From positions 49,491 through 113,490 of the forward strand of contig NZ_AUBS01000010.1 of the NCBI RefSeq assembly GCF_000429365.1: 64,000 nt of DNA, given 5' to 3'. The notes beneath the pieces are model-generated. The model did not search any database, was not told the origin of the DNA, and was given only the letters and a program-made list of their open reading frames with translations. Every line of letters begins with the position of its first letter. Position 1 is the first letter of the stretch. The DNA is from Pseudodonghicola xiamenensis DSM 18339 (lineage in GTDB: Bacteria > Pseudomonadota > Alphaproteobacteria > Rhodobacterales > Rhodobacteraceae). The position numbers were made by a program, and so were the translations under genes. Below, piece after piece: positions 18,031-26,642 of the stretch.

Positions 18031-18065
18031 AGACCGTATCAGACTGTTTTAGTCTCATACGGTCT
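18031..18065 (+). terminator. Long hairpin after bioY
   Basis: AGACCGTATCAGACT pairs with AGTCTCATACGGTCT (15 bp, one C-C mismatch) around a GTTTT loop, 11 bases after the bioY stop. It is probably a bidirectional terminator; no strong T tract follows on the plus strand. Confidence 0.6.
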
Positions 18066-18205
18066 TAGTCCGATATAAGTTGAAATGGTCCGATGCCAGA
18101 TTTGGTAGGCACCGGACGCCAGCCTGAGGTTTCCGGCGCCATGCGAGAGCAACGCACAAAACTGTGCGAACCGGATTGTTCGCAATCAATAACTGGTCGC
18201 ACACA

Positions 18206-19039
18206 ATGAAAAGAAGCAGCATGTTTTTCTCAGAGCCGGAGCCTTGCCGCGCGAAGGGAGTCGAATTGGCCCCTGGAATTCTGAGGATCGTCGCGAACAA
18301 TCCCGGAAAGATGACCTACCACGGGACAAATAGCTACATCATTGATACGCCTGATGGTCGGTTCATAATCGACCCCGGCCCAGCAGAAGACAGTACACAT
18401 TTCGAGGCAATCATCGAAAATTTGGGGGCCAAACCATCCGGGATTCTGCTCACACACCACCATTCTGATCATTTTGGAGTCGTCCCAGCCCTGCGAGCAC
18501 GGACAGACGCACCTGTTTATGCCTCACGGGCATTCCCTGACGATGCATTTCGACCTGACCGGTTTCTGGAGGACGGACAGGTCATTGCCGGTCTTACCGT
18601 CCTGCACACACCTGGTCACGCGAGCGACCACCTTTGTTTCGCGAGACCTGACGGAGTGCTCTTCACGGGCGACCACGTTATGAGCTGGAACAGTTCGATC
18701 GTCAGCCCCCCTGACGGAAACATGCACGACTACTGCGCGCAGCTACAGCGGCTGATTGAGCGCGACGATAGGATCTACTGTCCGGGGCACGGACCTATAC
18801 TCCGGGATCCGCAACCTTACGTCAAACGGTTGCTTTCCAACCGCATGCGTCGCGAGGCGGAGATCCTCGCCCACCTCTCAAACACCCCGGGTTCGGTCCA
18901 GAATATCGCCGCTTCCGTCTACCAGAAAACCGACCCACATATCGCAATGGCCGCAGAACGAAACGTTGCGGCGCATCTGGAGAAGCTGTTGTCTGAGTCG
19001 CGGGTGGTACAAGATGGCGGAGTCTGGAAATTAACATAA
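18206..19039 (+). CDS. MBL-fold metallo-hydrolase (LACTB2-like)
   Basis: About 277 residues from ATG 18206. Metallo-beta-lactamase fold: zinc motif THHHSDHFGVVPALR, then HTPGHASDHLCF, LFTGDHVMSW and YCPGHGPIL give the expected His/Asp ligands. The C-terminal ~70 residues form the winged-helix part typical of LACTB2-like proteins, which are nucleases or hydrolases; the substrate here is unknown. The start is uncertain: ATG 18206, ATG 18221 and GTG 18164 are in frame and none has a convincing ribosome site. It stands between two hairpins, so it is probably monocistronic. Confidence 0.82.
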   Translation: MKRSSMFFSEPEPCRAKGVELAPGILRIVANNPGKMTYHGTNSYIIDTPDGRFIIDPGPAEDSTHFEAIIENLGAKPSGILLTHHHSDHFGVVPALRARTDAPVYASRAFPDDAFRPDRFLEDGQVIAGLTVLHTPGHASDHLCFARPDGVLFTGDHVMSWNSSIVSPPDGNMHDYCAQLQRLIERDDRIYCPGHGPILRDPQPYVKRLLSNRMRREAEILAHLSNTPGSVQNIAASVYQKTDPHIAMAAERNVAAHLEKLLSESRVVQDGGVWKLT

Positions 19040-19118
19040 GACGCGTTATGCGACTAGCAACAAAACATTGAAATCATTTGAATTTCGCCCTCTACCTCCT
19101 CCCTGTGGGCGAACCTCT

Positions 19119-19150
19119 GGCGGCATCGGCTTTGCCGATGCCGCCTCTTT
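19119..19150 (+). terminator. Rho-independent terminator after MBL gene
   Basis: GGCGGCATCGGC-TTT-GCCGATGCCGCC is a perfect 12-bp stem with a 3-base loop, followed by TCTTT. It lies 80 bases past the MBL stop and marks the right end of the housekeeping-type sequence before the element genes. Confidence 0.75.
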
Positions 19151-19241
19151 CACCGGGCTAGGATCGGATACGGCCGGTGCGTAGCGAGACGCTCTTGCAG
19201 CCAATCAATCCTTAAGAAAAAATGAAGGTACACAAGAACCA

Positions 19242-19478
19242 GTGAGTGTTAACAAGGAAGAAGCGGCTCCGGTCGCTCGACTGATCTGTAGTCGCATCAA
19301 CCGGACGGTTGGCTGGGTTTATCGGTGGAACACGTCCGAGCTGTCGATCCTCTGGATCGGCGCCGCCCGCACCGCAGACCACATCGATCCACCTCTGCGC
19401 CCGGACATGCTTGCAGCTGCACAGGCCGTTACTTCGGATGAGGTAACACGCTTCCTGGAAAAGCTGTCGCGCGGGTGA
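19242..19478 (+). CDS. Small hypothetical protein
   Basis: A possible 78-residue protein from GTG 19242 with no recognised domain. It contains RINRTVGWVYRWNTSELSIL and ends in VTRFLEKLSRG. There is no clear ribosome site and no operon partner. It lies at the change from catabolic genes to element genes and could be a remnant of an older gene. Low confidence that it is translated. Confidence 0.25.
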   Translation: MSVNKEEAAPVARLICSRINRTVGWVYRWNTSELSILWIGAARTADHIDPPLRPDMLAAAQAVTSDEVTRFLEKLSRG

Positions 19479-19603
19479 ACGATCTCATAATAGTCGCTCC
19501 ATGTGCGATCGGCGGAATAATAGCGACAGACAAATTGACCCCCAAACAATAGTATATTATTGCAGGGTGCAGATTCGACCGTCAGCCGACTGAGTTCCTC
19601 GTC

Positions 19604-20350
19604 ATGCGCAGTTTTCTTCGTCATTTTGCCTTCGCAACGATTGTGAGCACGGCTTCCCTCTTCGGCGCCTCGACCAATGCGTCGGCCCAGACCTACCCGA
19701 TCGATTGCGCCATCCTACTCTGCCTCTCCGGCGGCTGGCCGGCATCAGAGCCCTGCTCCCGGGCGCGTGCAGAGTTCATCCGCCGGATCACGCCGTGGCC
19801 TGTCGAGCCCCCGCTGCAGATCTGGCGTTGCCCCATGGGGGCCTCCTTCAAACCTGAAGACGGTCCCGGTCGCACTCCGCGTGTCTTTGACATCCTCTTC
19901 TCCAACGCTGCTCCTCTGCCTCAGAGCCTTGCGGAATCTGACCCCGAGAAAGCTGACACCCTCTTGCCCGTCGTCCTGCGGTCGCAAGGTGTCCACCCCC
20001 TACCCCATCCTGACGGGTTCGCATTGCATCTGATCCAGGACCGCGCAGACATCGACATTAGTGGACCGGACTTCAATTTCGTCCGTTCTATCCGTGTCTA
20101 CGATGTGCGTTACGCACGCCAAAACGAGTCCCGTGACAGCGATTGCAGCCGTTACGAATCCGTCCTTATCGGCACCTATGGAATCCAGGGCGATTTTTCC
20201 TGGTCTCGTTCGTCCGTCGCGGCGTTGCCCGAGGCCCATGTCGGCTTGGAACGTTGGGGCGATCATTGTCCCTCCATCTATCACCGCTCGGTCTTCGTCG
20301 ACTGGCGCGACTACGAGGGCAATTACGGGTTCGAGCAGGTGAATTACTGA
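19604..20350 (+). CDS. Exported protein of unknown function
   Basis: A 248-residue protein with a clear signal peptide (MRSFLRHFAFATIVSTAS, cleavage after ASA near residue 28). The mature part has at least six Cys, including IDCAILLCLSGGWP near its N-terminus and DSDCSRYES and WGDHCPSIY later, so disulphides in the periplasm are likely. I recognise no domain. It lies upstream of the type IV secretion operon in the same direction, separated by an XRE gene and another exported protein, so an envelope role in conjugation is possible but unproven. Confidence 0.6.
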   Translation: MRSFLRHFAFATIVSTASLFGASTNASAQTYPIDCAILLCLSGGWPASEPCSRARAEFIRRITPWPVEPPLQIWRCPMGASFKPEDGPGRTPRVFDILFSNAAPLPQSLAESDPEKADTLLPVVLRSQGVHPLPHPDGFALHLIQDRADIDISGPDFNFVRSIRVYDVRYARQNESRDSDCSRYESVLIGTYGIQGDFSWSRSSVAALPEAHVGLERWGDHCPSIYHRSVFVDWRDYEGNYGFEQVNY

Positions 20351-20491
20351 GCCGTTTGCCTCTGCGCCAAACCTGTACCAAAGACCGTGCATCGCAGCGC
20401 CCCATAACAATTCGTTTTTATCATTGCCCTTCGGTCCCACCGGGGCTTGATCTCGTCATACCGTCCGAGGCGACAAGCCAATCGCCTCGTC

Positions 20492-20749
20492 CTAAATCCG
20501 GTGATCGAGTTCCGTCGCCGCCTCGGCTGCCGCCAATAGCGTAACCGCATCGATCTGCAGAGCACGAGCGAGTACGATCAACTCAACCACGTCGACCCTA
20601 CGCTCTCCGCTTTCCAGACGGGCGACGAAGGACTGGTGACATCTCAGACGCAAAGCGAGCTCCGCCTGCGTTAAACCAGCCACCTTCCGCGCCGCAATCA
20701 AAGCGTCGCGAAGTGCCTCATGTCCCGAACTCCTGATCGTTTTCGCCAC
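20492..20749 (-). CDS. XRE-family helix-turn-helix regulator
   Basis: An 85-residue single-domain DNA-binding protein. The Cro/CI HTH spans about residues 14-66 ([20 protein letters not shown], then [12 protein letters not shown]). It starts at GTG 20749, the only plausible start, with a perfect 8-bp inverted repeat beginning one base upstream, consistent with autoregulation. It lies near the left end of the conjugative module, where such proteins often repress transfer genes; that role is inference. Confidence 0.8.
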   Translation of the reverse strand: MAKTIRSSGHEALRDALIAARKVAGLTQAELALRLRCHQSFVARLESGERRVDVVELIVLARALQIDAVTLLAAAEAATELDHRI

Positions 20750-20750
20750 G

Positions 20751-20771
20751 TGTCACAAACCTCTTGTGACA
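20751..20771. promoter_or_regulatory. Inverted repeat next to the XRE gene
   Basis: TGTCACAA-N5-TTGTGACA is a perfect 8-bp inverted repeat, 1 base upstream of the minus-strand start codon at 20749. Its place over the expected ribosome site or promoter suggests an operator for the XRE protein itself. Confidence 0.5.
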
Positions 20772-20905
20772 GGGCTAATCTACTTTATAGATTATCTAAA
20801 AAGTGGATAATGGGTATTTACTTGATGATAGAGACTCCGAATTGCTCGCCGCCGATACGGACGGTTATCACAAGACGGCGGCCCTTCGAAAAGGTCGCGG
20901 CCAAT

Positions 20906-21226
20906 TCACTCGTCCATCAACTCCAGGAAACGCCCGTAGTCCTGGCTCACCTCCCGCGCCTCTTCGAACGCCCGGGCGCGCTCAACTTCAAGGCACCGAA
21001 AGTAGCTTTGGATGTCCTGGATGTAGAGTTCAAAGTCGCTGCGGATGAGATCGACATAGTCCCGCGCGGCTTGAGAATCGCTTGGCACGAACGGCCTGGG
21101 CGGCGGCAAACAGGACGCGGCGGAGACTTCGCCTGCCAGGCACGCGACCAGAAGTATAGCTTGTGCCATGATCGACACGCACAACCTGAAGGCGTCCAAG
21201 CCCCTTATTTTCTTGATCAAATGCAT
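20906..21226 (-). CDS. Small exported protein, unknown
   Basis: A 106-residue protein with an N-terminal hydrophobic signal (AQAILLVACLAGEVSAASC; cleavage around SAA, or Cys as lipid anchor). The mature part starts CLPPPRPFVPSDSQAARDYV and is otherwise an acidic, helical segment with YIQDIQSYFRCLEVERARAF. Start uncertain (21226 or the in-frame ATG at 21169). No family recognised. Minus strand, opposite to the neighbouring secretion operon. Confidence 0.5.
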   Translation of the reverse strand: MHLIKKIRGLDAFRLCVSIMAQAILLVACLAGEVSAASCLPPPRPFVPSDSQAARDYVDLIRSDFELYIQDIQSYFRCLEVERARAFEEAREVSQDYGRFLELMDE

Positions 21227-21370
21227 GGGAACCGTCTATTCGTCAATTGAGCAACAATCCGCTTGTCGCATCAAAAGTTTATCTTGTGCGCCAATACTAT
21301 ATCATCGTATGCCTGGACTTCAACACCTGAAGCCTGGTCATTCGCCCTATTGGAGAACGTGATCCGGGTG

Positions 21371-21727
21371 ATGGACCTAGAAAAAGAAGCCCCGAATGTG
21401 GTCACCGAACCCAGATTCCGCGATCTGGTCGCCAGCGGCTATCGCGTCGAAGTTGTCTGCAAGGAAGACGCCTTCAAGAAAGGCCCCAACTGGCATGGGG
21501 TCTGGATCATGCGCGCCGTCAGCGACGATGGGATCGAGAAACTTCTGGTCACGGCCCGGACCCGAACCTCGCGCAACGACATCAAGATCCGCGAGATCAA
21601 GACCGTCACCGGGGTCATCTCCTTCCTGCAAGGGATCGGTTTCTCGCACGCCGACGTGCCTCTGGAAGAGGGCAAGCGGACGGTTCACAAACTCTCCAGC
21701 GAAGAGATGGCTGCCAGCCGGGCTTAG
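21371..21727 (+). CDS. Conserved-looking hypothetical protein at head of T4SS operon
   Basis: A 118-residue soluble protein starting [20 protein letters not shown] and containing [20 protein letters not shown] followed by a basic [17 protein letters not shown] strand. It has no membrane segment and no recognised domain. ATG 21371 is selected because the upstream in-frame codons read as non-coding. Its 3' end overlaps the signal-peptide coding of the next gene by 17 bases, so it belongs to the secretion operon and translation of the two may be coupled. Confidence 0.6.
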   Translation: MDLEKEAPNVVTEPRFRDLVASGYRVEVVCKEDAFKKGPNWHGVWIMRAVSDDGIEKLLVTARTRTSRNDIKIREIKTVTGVISFLQGIGFSHADVPLEEGKRTVHKLSSEEMAASRA

Positions 21728-22391
21728 CGCCCTTTTCCTTTCCTACCTGGGCCTCCCGGCATCGGCAGACATGGTCCTGGTGATGGCGGGGGACGGTTCT
21801 CTTTCGCCGTCGCGCGCCCAGGAGCGGTTCGCGCGCAACTACAATGACGGGGTTGGCGTTGGCTCGGCTTCGGACGGTTTGCGCATCTTGGGCGAGGAGC
21901 GCCGCACTGAGCGACGTGAAGGGGTGCGCGTCGCGGCGATGATCCCTCGCGCGCTCACACCACGCCCGGATATCCTCGCCGCGATCGAGGAGACCGGACT
22001 GCGCTATGCGAGCCACCCTGGGCTCCGTGCAGCCGATATCACCGTCACGGACTGGCTCCACCTCTATCGCGCCAATATCGAGATCGAGAGTGCGTACAAT
22101 CCGCACGCCGTCTCCCATGTCGGGGCGGTCGGGCTCGGGCAGTTGATGCCCGATACAGCCCGCGCTCTTGCCGTCGACCCCCATGATTGGAAACAGAACC
22201 TCGACGGCTCCGCGCGTTACCTCGCCCTGATGTTGGCCGAGTTTGGCGACGCGCGACTCGCGCTCGCCGCCTACAATGCCGGACCCGACGCCGTGCGCGA
22301 GCATTCCGGCATTCCACCGTTTCGAGAAACCCAAAACCACGTCCAGCGGGTGCTGGCCGTCTTCAACCGGCTGGAAGGAGCGTCCCCATGA
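21711..22391 (+). CDS. virB1: VirB1-like lytic transglycosylase
   Basis: A periplasmic muramidase that opens peptidoglycan for the secretion channel. SLT domain: catalytic Glu in [18 protein letters not shown], then [13 protein letters not shown] and [15 protein letters not shown] signal peptide is evident ([20 protein letters not shown]), but it lies in frame with no ATG, GTG or TTG immediately before it. The in-frame ATGs upstream (21396 onward) sit deep inside the preceding gene and would add non-signal sequence. CTG 21711 after GAAGAG is my best guess, giving 226 residues. It overlaps virB2 by ATGA. Confidence 0.8.
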   Translation: MPAGLSALFLSYLGLPASADMVLVMAGDGSLSPSRAQERFARNYNDGVGVGSASDGLRILGEERRTERREGVRVAAMIPRALTPRPDILAAIEETGLRYASHPGLRAADITVTDWLHLYRANIEIESAYNPHAVSHVGAVGLGQLMPDTARALAVDPHDWKQNLDGSARYLALMLAEFGDARLALAAYNAGPDAVREHSGIPPFRETQNHVQRVLAVFNRLEGASP

Positions 22392-22678
22392 AGCCATTGA
22401 CGAAATCCCTGATCACCCTTGCCGCTCTCCTCATCGTTGCGGCAGAACCGGCCCTGGCCCAGAGCATCGACCTCTCACCGATTCAGAGCTTGCTTCAGGG
22501 CATCGTGGACGCGCTGACCGGACCGCTTGGAGTCGTCATCGCCACCCTCGCGGTCCTCGGCGTGTTCCTCAGCTGGTTCTTCAACATCATCGATCTGCGC
22601 CAAGCCCTCTGGGTGCTGGTGGGCATCGCGGGTGTTGCGGCCGCGCCGACCATCGTTGCCGCCGTCTTCGGGTCGTGA
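22388..22678 (+). CDS. virB2: VirB2-like major pilin
   Basis: A 96-residue pilin precursor. It has a signal peptide ([17 protein letters not shown]) followed by two hydrophobic helices ([20 protein letters not shown] and [20 protein letters not shown]), the VirB2/TrbC pattern. GGAAGGAGCGTCCCC precedes the ATG, which overlaps the transglycosylase stop. It forms the conjugative pilus with VirB5. Confidence 0.9.
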   Translation: MKPLTKSLITLAALLIVAAEPALAQSIDLSPIQSLLQGIVDALTGPLGVVIATLAVLGVFLSWFFNIIDLRQALWVLVGIAGVAAAPTIVAAVFGS

Positions 22679-22690
22679 GAGGAGGCGAAC

Positions 22691-22969
22691 GTGGCCGAAC
22701 GATCGCCGCTCTTTCTGGGCCTCGTACGCCCGCCCAAGCTCCTCGGCCTGCCGATCATGTATGCCATGGTCTGGCTCTTCGGCTCTGTGCTGCTCTTCGT
22801 CTGGGTGCAGCACCTGGTTGTCCTGGGCATCACGGCGGTGCTCTATCCGGTTCTCTGGAAAGCGGCTGACTGGGATCCGCGTTTCATCGACGTGATGATG
22901 ACGGCGATGCAGGAGACGCCGCCGACGCGGAACCGGTCCATCCACGGGGGCGATAGCTATGCGCCATAG
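22691..22969 (+). CDS. virB3: VirB3-like inner-membrane protein
   Basis: A 92-residue protein with the N-terminal FLGLVRPPKLLGLP segment typical of VirB3 and two adjacent membrane helices (MYAMVWLFGSVLLFVWVQ, LVVLGITAVLYPVLW). GTG start at 22691 after AGAGGAGGCGAAC. It overlaps virB4 by 11 bases, mirroring the tight B3-B4 association known in these systems. Confidence 0.88.
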   Translation: MAERSPLFLGLVRPPKLLGLPIMYAMVWLFGSVLLFVWVQHLVVLGITAVLYPVLWKAADWDPRFIDVMMTAMQETPPTRNRSIHGGDSYAP

Positions 22970-25334
22970 TGAAGCCCTGGACGAGACCGTCGATGAACGC
23001 ACCCTCATGCCGGCCTGGTATGCCCGCGAGAAACGCCTCGCGCACATGCTGCCCTATGTCAGCCTCGTCGATGATCAGACAGTCCGCACCCGGGTCAACG
23101 AACTCTTCCAATGCATCCGCCTGAGCGGGGTGAACAGCTACACCACGGACGACGCCTATCTCGACAAGGTGACGGCGCTCTTCGCCCGGATCATCGCGCA
23201 GCTGGGCCCCGAGTTCAGCTACTACGTGCACAAGGTCTCGAAGTCGATCACGCCGGACCTGCTCCCGGTCAAGGGGGACGGCTTCGCGGCGGCGGTGGAT
23301 GATGCCTGGCGCGCAAAGCTGGCCTCGGCAGGTCTCCGGGACAAGACCCTCACACTCACAATCATCCAGCGCCCACCGCCCAGAAGCTTCCTCGGCTTCG
23401 TGAACCGTTCCGCACCGGAGCGATTCAAGGAAGAGACCGCGAAACGGCTCAGACGCCTCAAGGAGGCGGTCGGGGTCTTCAACTCCGGCCTGGCGGAACT
23501 CAAGCCCCGCATCCTCACGGCGACCTCTGGCGAGTTGGTCGGGTTCCTCGGTGCGCTCAACACCGGCCGCGAACTGCCGCTCTATCCCGCAAACCGCTAC
23601 GGGTTTCTGGCCTACAACGTTGCCAATACTCGCGTGACGTTTCTGGAAGATCATTTCGAGCTCTCTGACGGCGTGGTCGGCCATCGCTTCGGTAAGAGCT
23701 TCACCATCGGCGAATATGCCGAAGGTACCACCTGCACCATGTTCGACATGCTGAACCTGCCGGTCGACATGATCGTCACCCATTCCTTCACACCGATCAA
23801 TTCGAACCTGATGGCGGGCCGGATCAAACGCCAGAAGCGCCAGATGCAAGCCTCGCAAGACGCCGCTCTGTCGCTCCTAGAGGCACTCGACATCGCGCAT
23901 GATGATCTTGAGGCCAAACGCCAGAGCTTCGGTGAGCACCACATGGTGGTGACCGTCTTCTGCGACAGCCTCGACGAGTTGCAAACCCTCGGGGCCGAGA
24001 TCGTGAACGCCGCGGCCGCCGAAGGCGTGAAGATGATCGGCGAGCGGATGGCCGCGAAATCGCATTACTTCAGCCAGCATCCGGGCAACCAGCCGAAGCG
24101 GGTGCGCGCCAGCGCCGTTACCAACCGCAACTTCGCGGATTTCGCAGCACTTCATCGCACCCAGCTCGGCAAGGAGAAACACCAGCTGCCCTGGGGCCAG
24201 GAGATCACGCTCTTCCCGACGCCGGAACAGAGCGCATATCGTTTCTCTTATCACGAACAGGGCTCGCCAGAGAAAGAACCGACCAGCGGGCATACCCTGA
24301 TCCTGGGCCGTCCCGGTTCTGGTAAATCGGTCCTCTCGGCCTTTCTGATGACTCAGGCCCGGCGCGTCGGCGCCCGCATCTTCGTTTTTGACTATCGGCT
24401 CGGGATGGAGATGGCCGTCCGCGCCAATGGTGGGCGCTACGCCTCGATCAAGGCGGGACAGACGACCGGTCTCAACCCGCTCTGGACCGAAATCGATGAG
24501 CGCGGCACCGCCTGGCTCTCGGATTGGCTCGCCTCGCTCCTCTATCGCTCTGACAAGCCCCTGACCCCGGCCCAGACCAACCGCATCCAGGAGGTGGTCC
24601 GCCAGAACGCCACAGCCACCAACCCGGCCTTGCGGAACTGGAAGGACTTCGCCTCGCTCTTTGTCTCGACCGACGACAATGGCGACCTGCACCAACGGCT
24701 CCTCGAATGGACGGAGGATGGCCGCTACGGCTGGATCTTCGGCCAGAGCCTCGAGGACACCTTCTCCCTTGATGGCGATGTCGTGGGGTTTGACCTGACC
24801 GGTATTCTTGACAGCGAGAGCGAGAAGGAGCGCATGGCGGTACTCTCCTATCTCTTCCGCCGGATCGAGCGAGAGATCGAGGACCGTCGCCCCACCATCA
24901 TCGTGATCGACGAGGCATGGAAGGCGCTCGACAACCCATACTTTGCCGAACGGCTCTCGAACTGGCTGGTGACCGCCCGAAAACAGAACACCGTCGCGGT
25001 GATGATGACGCAATATGCGAGCCAGCTCGAACGCACGCGGACCGGCAAGACCATCGTCGAGGCGGTGCCGACGCAGATCCTGCTCCCCAACATCCGGGCC
25101 CATGCCTCGGACTACGCGATGCTGAACCTCTTCGAGAAAGAGCTCGACGTGCTCCTGAACACCGGCAGCGACAGCCGTCTCGCCCTCATCCGCGACGACA
25201 GCGGCTCCGTGGTGGTCGACGCCGACTTCTCCGCCCTCGGCCCCCTCCTCACCATCCTCGGCGGCATGGAGAAGGGCGAGGCCCTCACCGGCCCCGACTA
25301 CCGCGACAGACCTGATTTCTGGAGGCTCTCATGA
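22959..25334 (+). CDS. virB4: VirB4 type IV secretion ATPase
   Basis: A 791-residue ATPase that powers pilus assembly and substrate transfer. The CagE/TrbE/VirB4 N-terminal domain spans ~1-400. Walker A ILGRPGSGKSVLS is near residue 450 and Walker B TIIVIDEAWKAL near 645, followed by ARKQNTVAVMMTQYASQLE. Length is normal for the family. It overlaps virB3 at the 5' end and the small lipoprotein gene at the 3' end (ATGA at 25331). Confidence 0.95.
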   Translation: MRHSEALDETVDERTLMPAWYAREKRLAHMLPYVSLVDDQTVRTRVNELFQCIRLSGVNSYTTDDAYLDKVTALFARIIAQLGPEFSYYVHKVSKSITPDLLPVKGDGFAAAVDDAWRAKLASAGLRDKTLTLTIIQRPPPRSFLGFVNRSAPERFKEETAKRLRRLKEAVGVFNSGLAELKPRILTATSGELVGFLGALNTGRELPLYPANRYGFLAYNVANTRVTFLEDHFELSDGVVGHRFGKSFTIGEYAEGTTCTMFDMLNLPVDMIVTHSFTPINSNLMAGRIKRQKRQMQASQDAALSLLEALDIAHDDLEAKRQSFGEHHMVVTVFCDSLDELQTLGAEIVNAAAAEGVKMIGERMAAKSHYFSQHPGNQPKRVRASAVTNRNFADFAALHRTQLGKEKHQLPWGQEITLFPTPEQSAYRFSYHEQGSPEKEPTSGHTLILGRPGSGKSVLSAFLMTQARRVGARIFVFDYRLGMEMAVRANGGRYASIKAGQTTGLNPLWTEIDERGTAWLSDWLASLLYRSDKPLTPAQTNRIQEVVRQNATATNPALRNWKDFASLFVSTDDNGDLHQRLLEWTEDGRYGWIFGQSLEDTFSLDGDVVGFDLTGILDSESEKERMAVLSYLFRRIEREIEDRRPTIIVIDEAWKALDNPYFAERLSNWLVTARKQNTVAVMMTQYASQLERTRTGKTIVEAVPTQILLPNIRAHASDYAMLNLFEKELDVLLNTGSDSRLALIRDDSGSVVVDADFSALGPLLTILGGMEKGEALTGPDYRDRPDFWRLS

Positions 25335-25498
25335 TCCGACCCCTCATCCTCCTCGCCGCACTCGGCGTTCTCTCTTCCTGCGCCGAATATCGCGAGCCCC
25401 AGGCCAACTGCTTCGCCTTCCGCGCCTCGCTAGATCAGGTCGAGCCGGATTGCATCTTCACACCCATCGGAAACCCGGAAGACGGCGTTGAGGTCTAG
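25331..25498 (+). CDS. VirB7-like small lipoprotein
   Basis: A 55-residue protein (MIRPLILLAALGVLSSC, lipobox LSSC with Cys17). The mature part is short, with two more Cys (NCFAF and PDCIF). It overlaps the virB4 stop by ATGA and the next start by 11 bases. A tiny lipoprotein in a virB operon is what VirB7 is: an outer-membrane anchor that pairs with VirB9. The assignment rests on size, lipobox and place, not on sequence match. Confidence 0.65.
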   Translation: MIRPLILLAALGVLSSCAEYREPQANCFAFRASLDQVEPDCIFTPIGNPEDGVEV

Positions 25499-26642
25499 GG
25501 TCGCACATATCCTCCTGGCGGCTCTCCTACCGGCGGCCGCGCTCGCCCAGGGCGTTCCCACCAACGATTCCGGGCTGACGGCCCGCGATATCGTCGAGAC
25601 GGGCGACCGGGACGCCGACCTCGCCGTCCAGCGTGAGAAACTCACCGTCGAAGAGTTGCTGACCGAGATCGAACGGGAACAGCTCGCCACGCTGCGCGCC
25701 ATCCTCGACGCTCAGACGAGCTTCGGAGGCCAGGGTCTTCCGGGCATGGTCGCCGATCTGGAAAGCGGCAGCGGCGCTTCGGACCGGTCCGCGGCGGCGG
25801 TCTATGGCTCCGGCGATGTCGATCCCAATCCGGGCGGCGCGGGTATGTTCGGGGATGCGGCAGAAAACATCGAGCAGCTGATCATCCGGGTCGCCCAAGA
25901 AACCCACGGGCGGCCCGGGGTCGGGCGGGCCGGTCTTTCCGTCGTGCAATGGCGCGCCCTCCTGCAGGCGCTCATCTGGCAGGAGAGCCGCTTCTCCATC
26001 GGCGCACGCTCGCCCGTGGGCGCCTTCGGCCTCACCCAGATCATGCCGGGCACCGCGAGCGATCTCGGAATCAACCCGGAATATTATGACAGCCCCTACT
26101 TGCAGGTCGAGGGTGGCGCGCGCTACCTCGCGGCCCAGCTCAACACCTTCGACGGCAACGTCGTCAACGCGCTAGCGGCCTATAACGCCGGGCCTGGCCG
26201 TGTGTTCGAATATGGCGGCGTACCGCCCTTCAAGGAGACCCAGCACTACATCAGGGTCATCCCCGAACGCTACAATCTCTACCTCGCGCGGATCGGCGGC
26301 ATCGAAGCGCTCGGCACGATCGACCCCGCGCTTCTCACCAACGCCAATCTCTCGTTCAGCGGGTTCGGCGCCGCCTTCTACGGCAGCAATTCCCCCGCCG
26401 CCATCCGGCAGGCCGCCCTGCGCGTCCAGGACATCGTCACCATGATCGGCGCGACCCAGGACATCCAGGAGAGCATGGCGCTCAACACCTATGCCCGCGC
26501 CGAACTGGTCCGGCTGATGGCCGCGCGCATTCGCCTGAAAGCCGCACGGACCCAACCGCTCAGTGCCGCCCAATTGGCTCAGGCCGCGGCCCGCATTGCC
26601 GAGAACGAATTCATGGAGTTCACATTGGAGGATCTGGATTGA
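25488..26642 (+). CDS. Lytic transglycosylase fused to a VirB5-like C-terminal segment
   Basis: A 384-residue exported protein. Signal peptide LLAALLPAAALAQGVP. An acidic, helical region covers ~30-80. SLT domain at ~150-260: [46 protein letters not shown]. The last ~100 residues resemble the C-terminus of the next gene product: ALNTYARAEL versus DLNTRVTAEL, and FMEFTLEDLD versus FMEFTLPELS. It is therefore a second transglycosylase in this operon, joined to a VirB5-like tail. TTG start at 25488, overlapping the lipoprotein gene; the stop overlaps the next ATG (TGATG). Confidence 0.85.
   Translation: MRSRVAHILLAALLPAAALAQGVPTNDSGLTARDIVETGDRDADLAVQREKLTVEELLTEIEREQLATLRAILDAQTSFGGQGLPGMVADLESGSGASDRSAAAVYGSGDVDPNPGGAGMFGDAAENIEQLIIRVAQETHGRPGVGRAGLSVVQWRALLQALIWQESRFSIGARSPVGAFGLTQIMPGTASDLGINPEYYDSPYLQVEGGARYLAAQLNTFDGNVVNALAAYNAGPGRVFEYGGVPPFKETQHYIRVIPERYNLYLARIGGIEALGTIDPALLTNANLSFSGFGAAFYGSNSPAAIRQAALRVQDIVTMIGATQDIQESMALNTYARAELVRLMAARIRLKAARTQPLSAAQLAQAAARIAENEFMEFTLEDLD

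Noticed and set aside
19081..19241. tRNA or attachment site at the element boundary
   Set aside because: No cloverleaf or TpsiC-like GGTTCGAATC segment was found; the palindromes there read as terminators.
20720..21250. Plus-strand open frame of 176 codons over the XRE promoter
   Set aside because: It is antisense to two better-supported genes, lacks a recognisable domain and covers the inverted-repeat operator.
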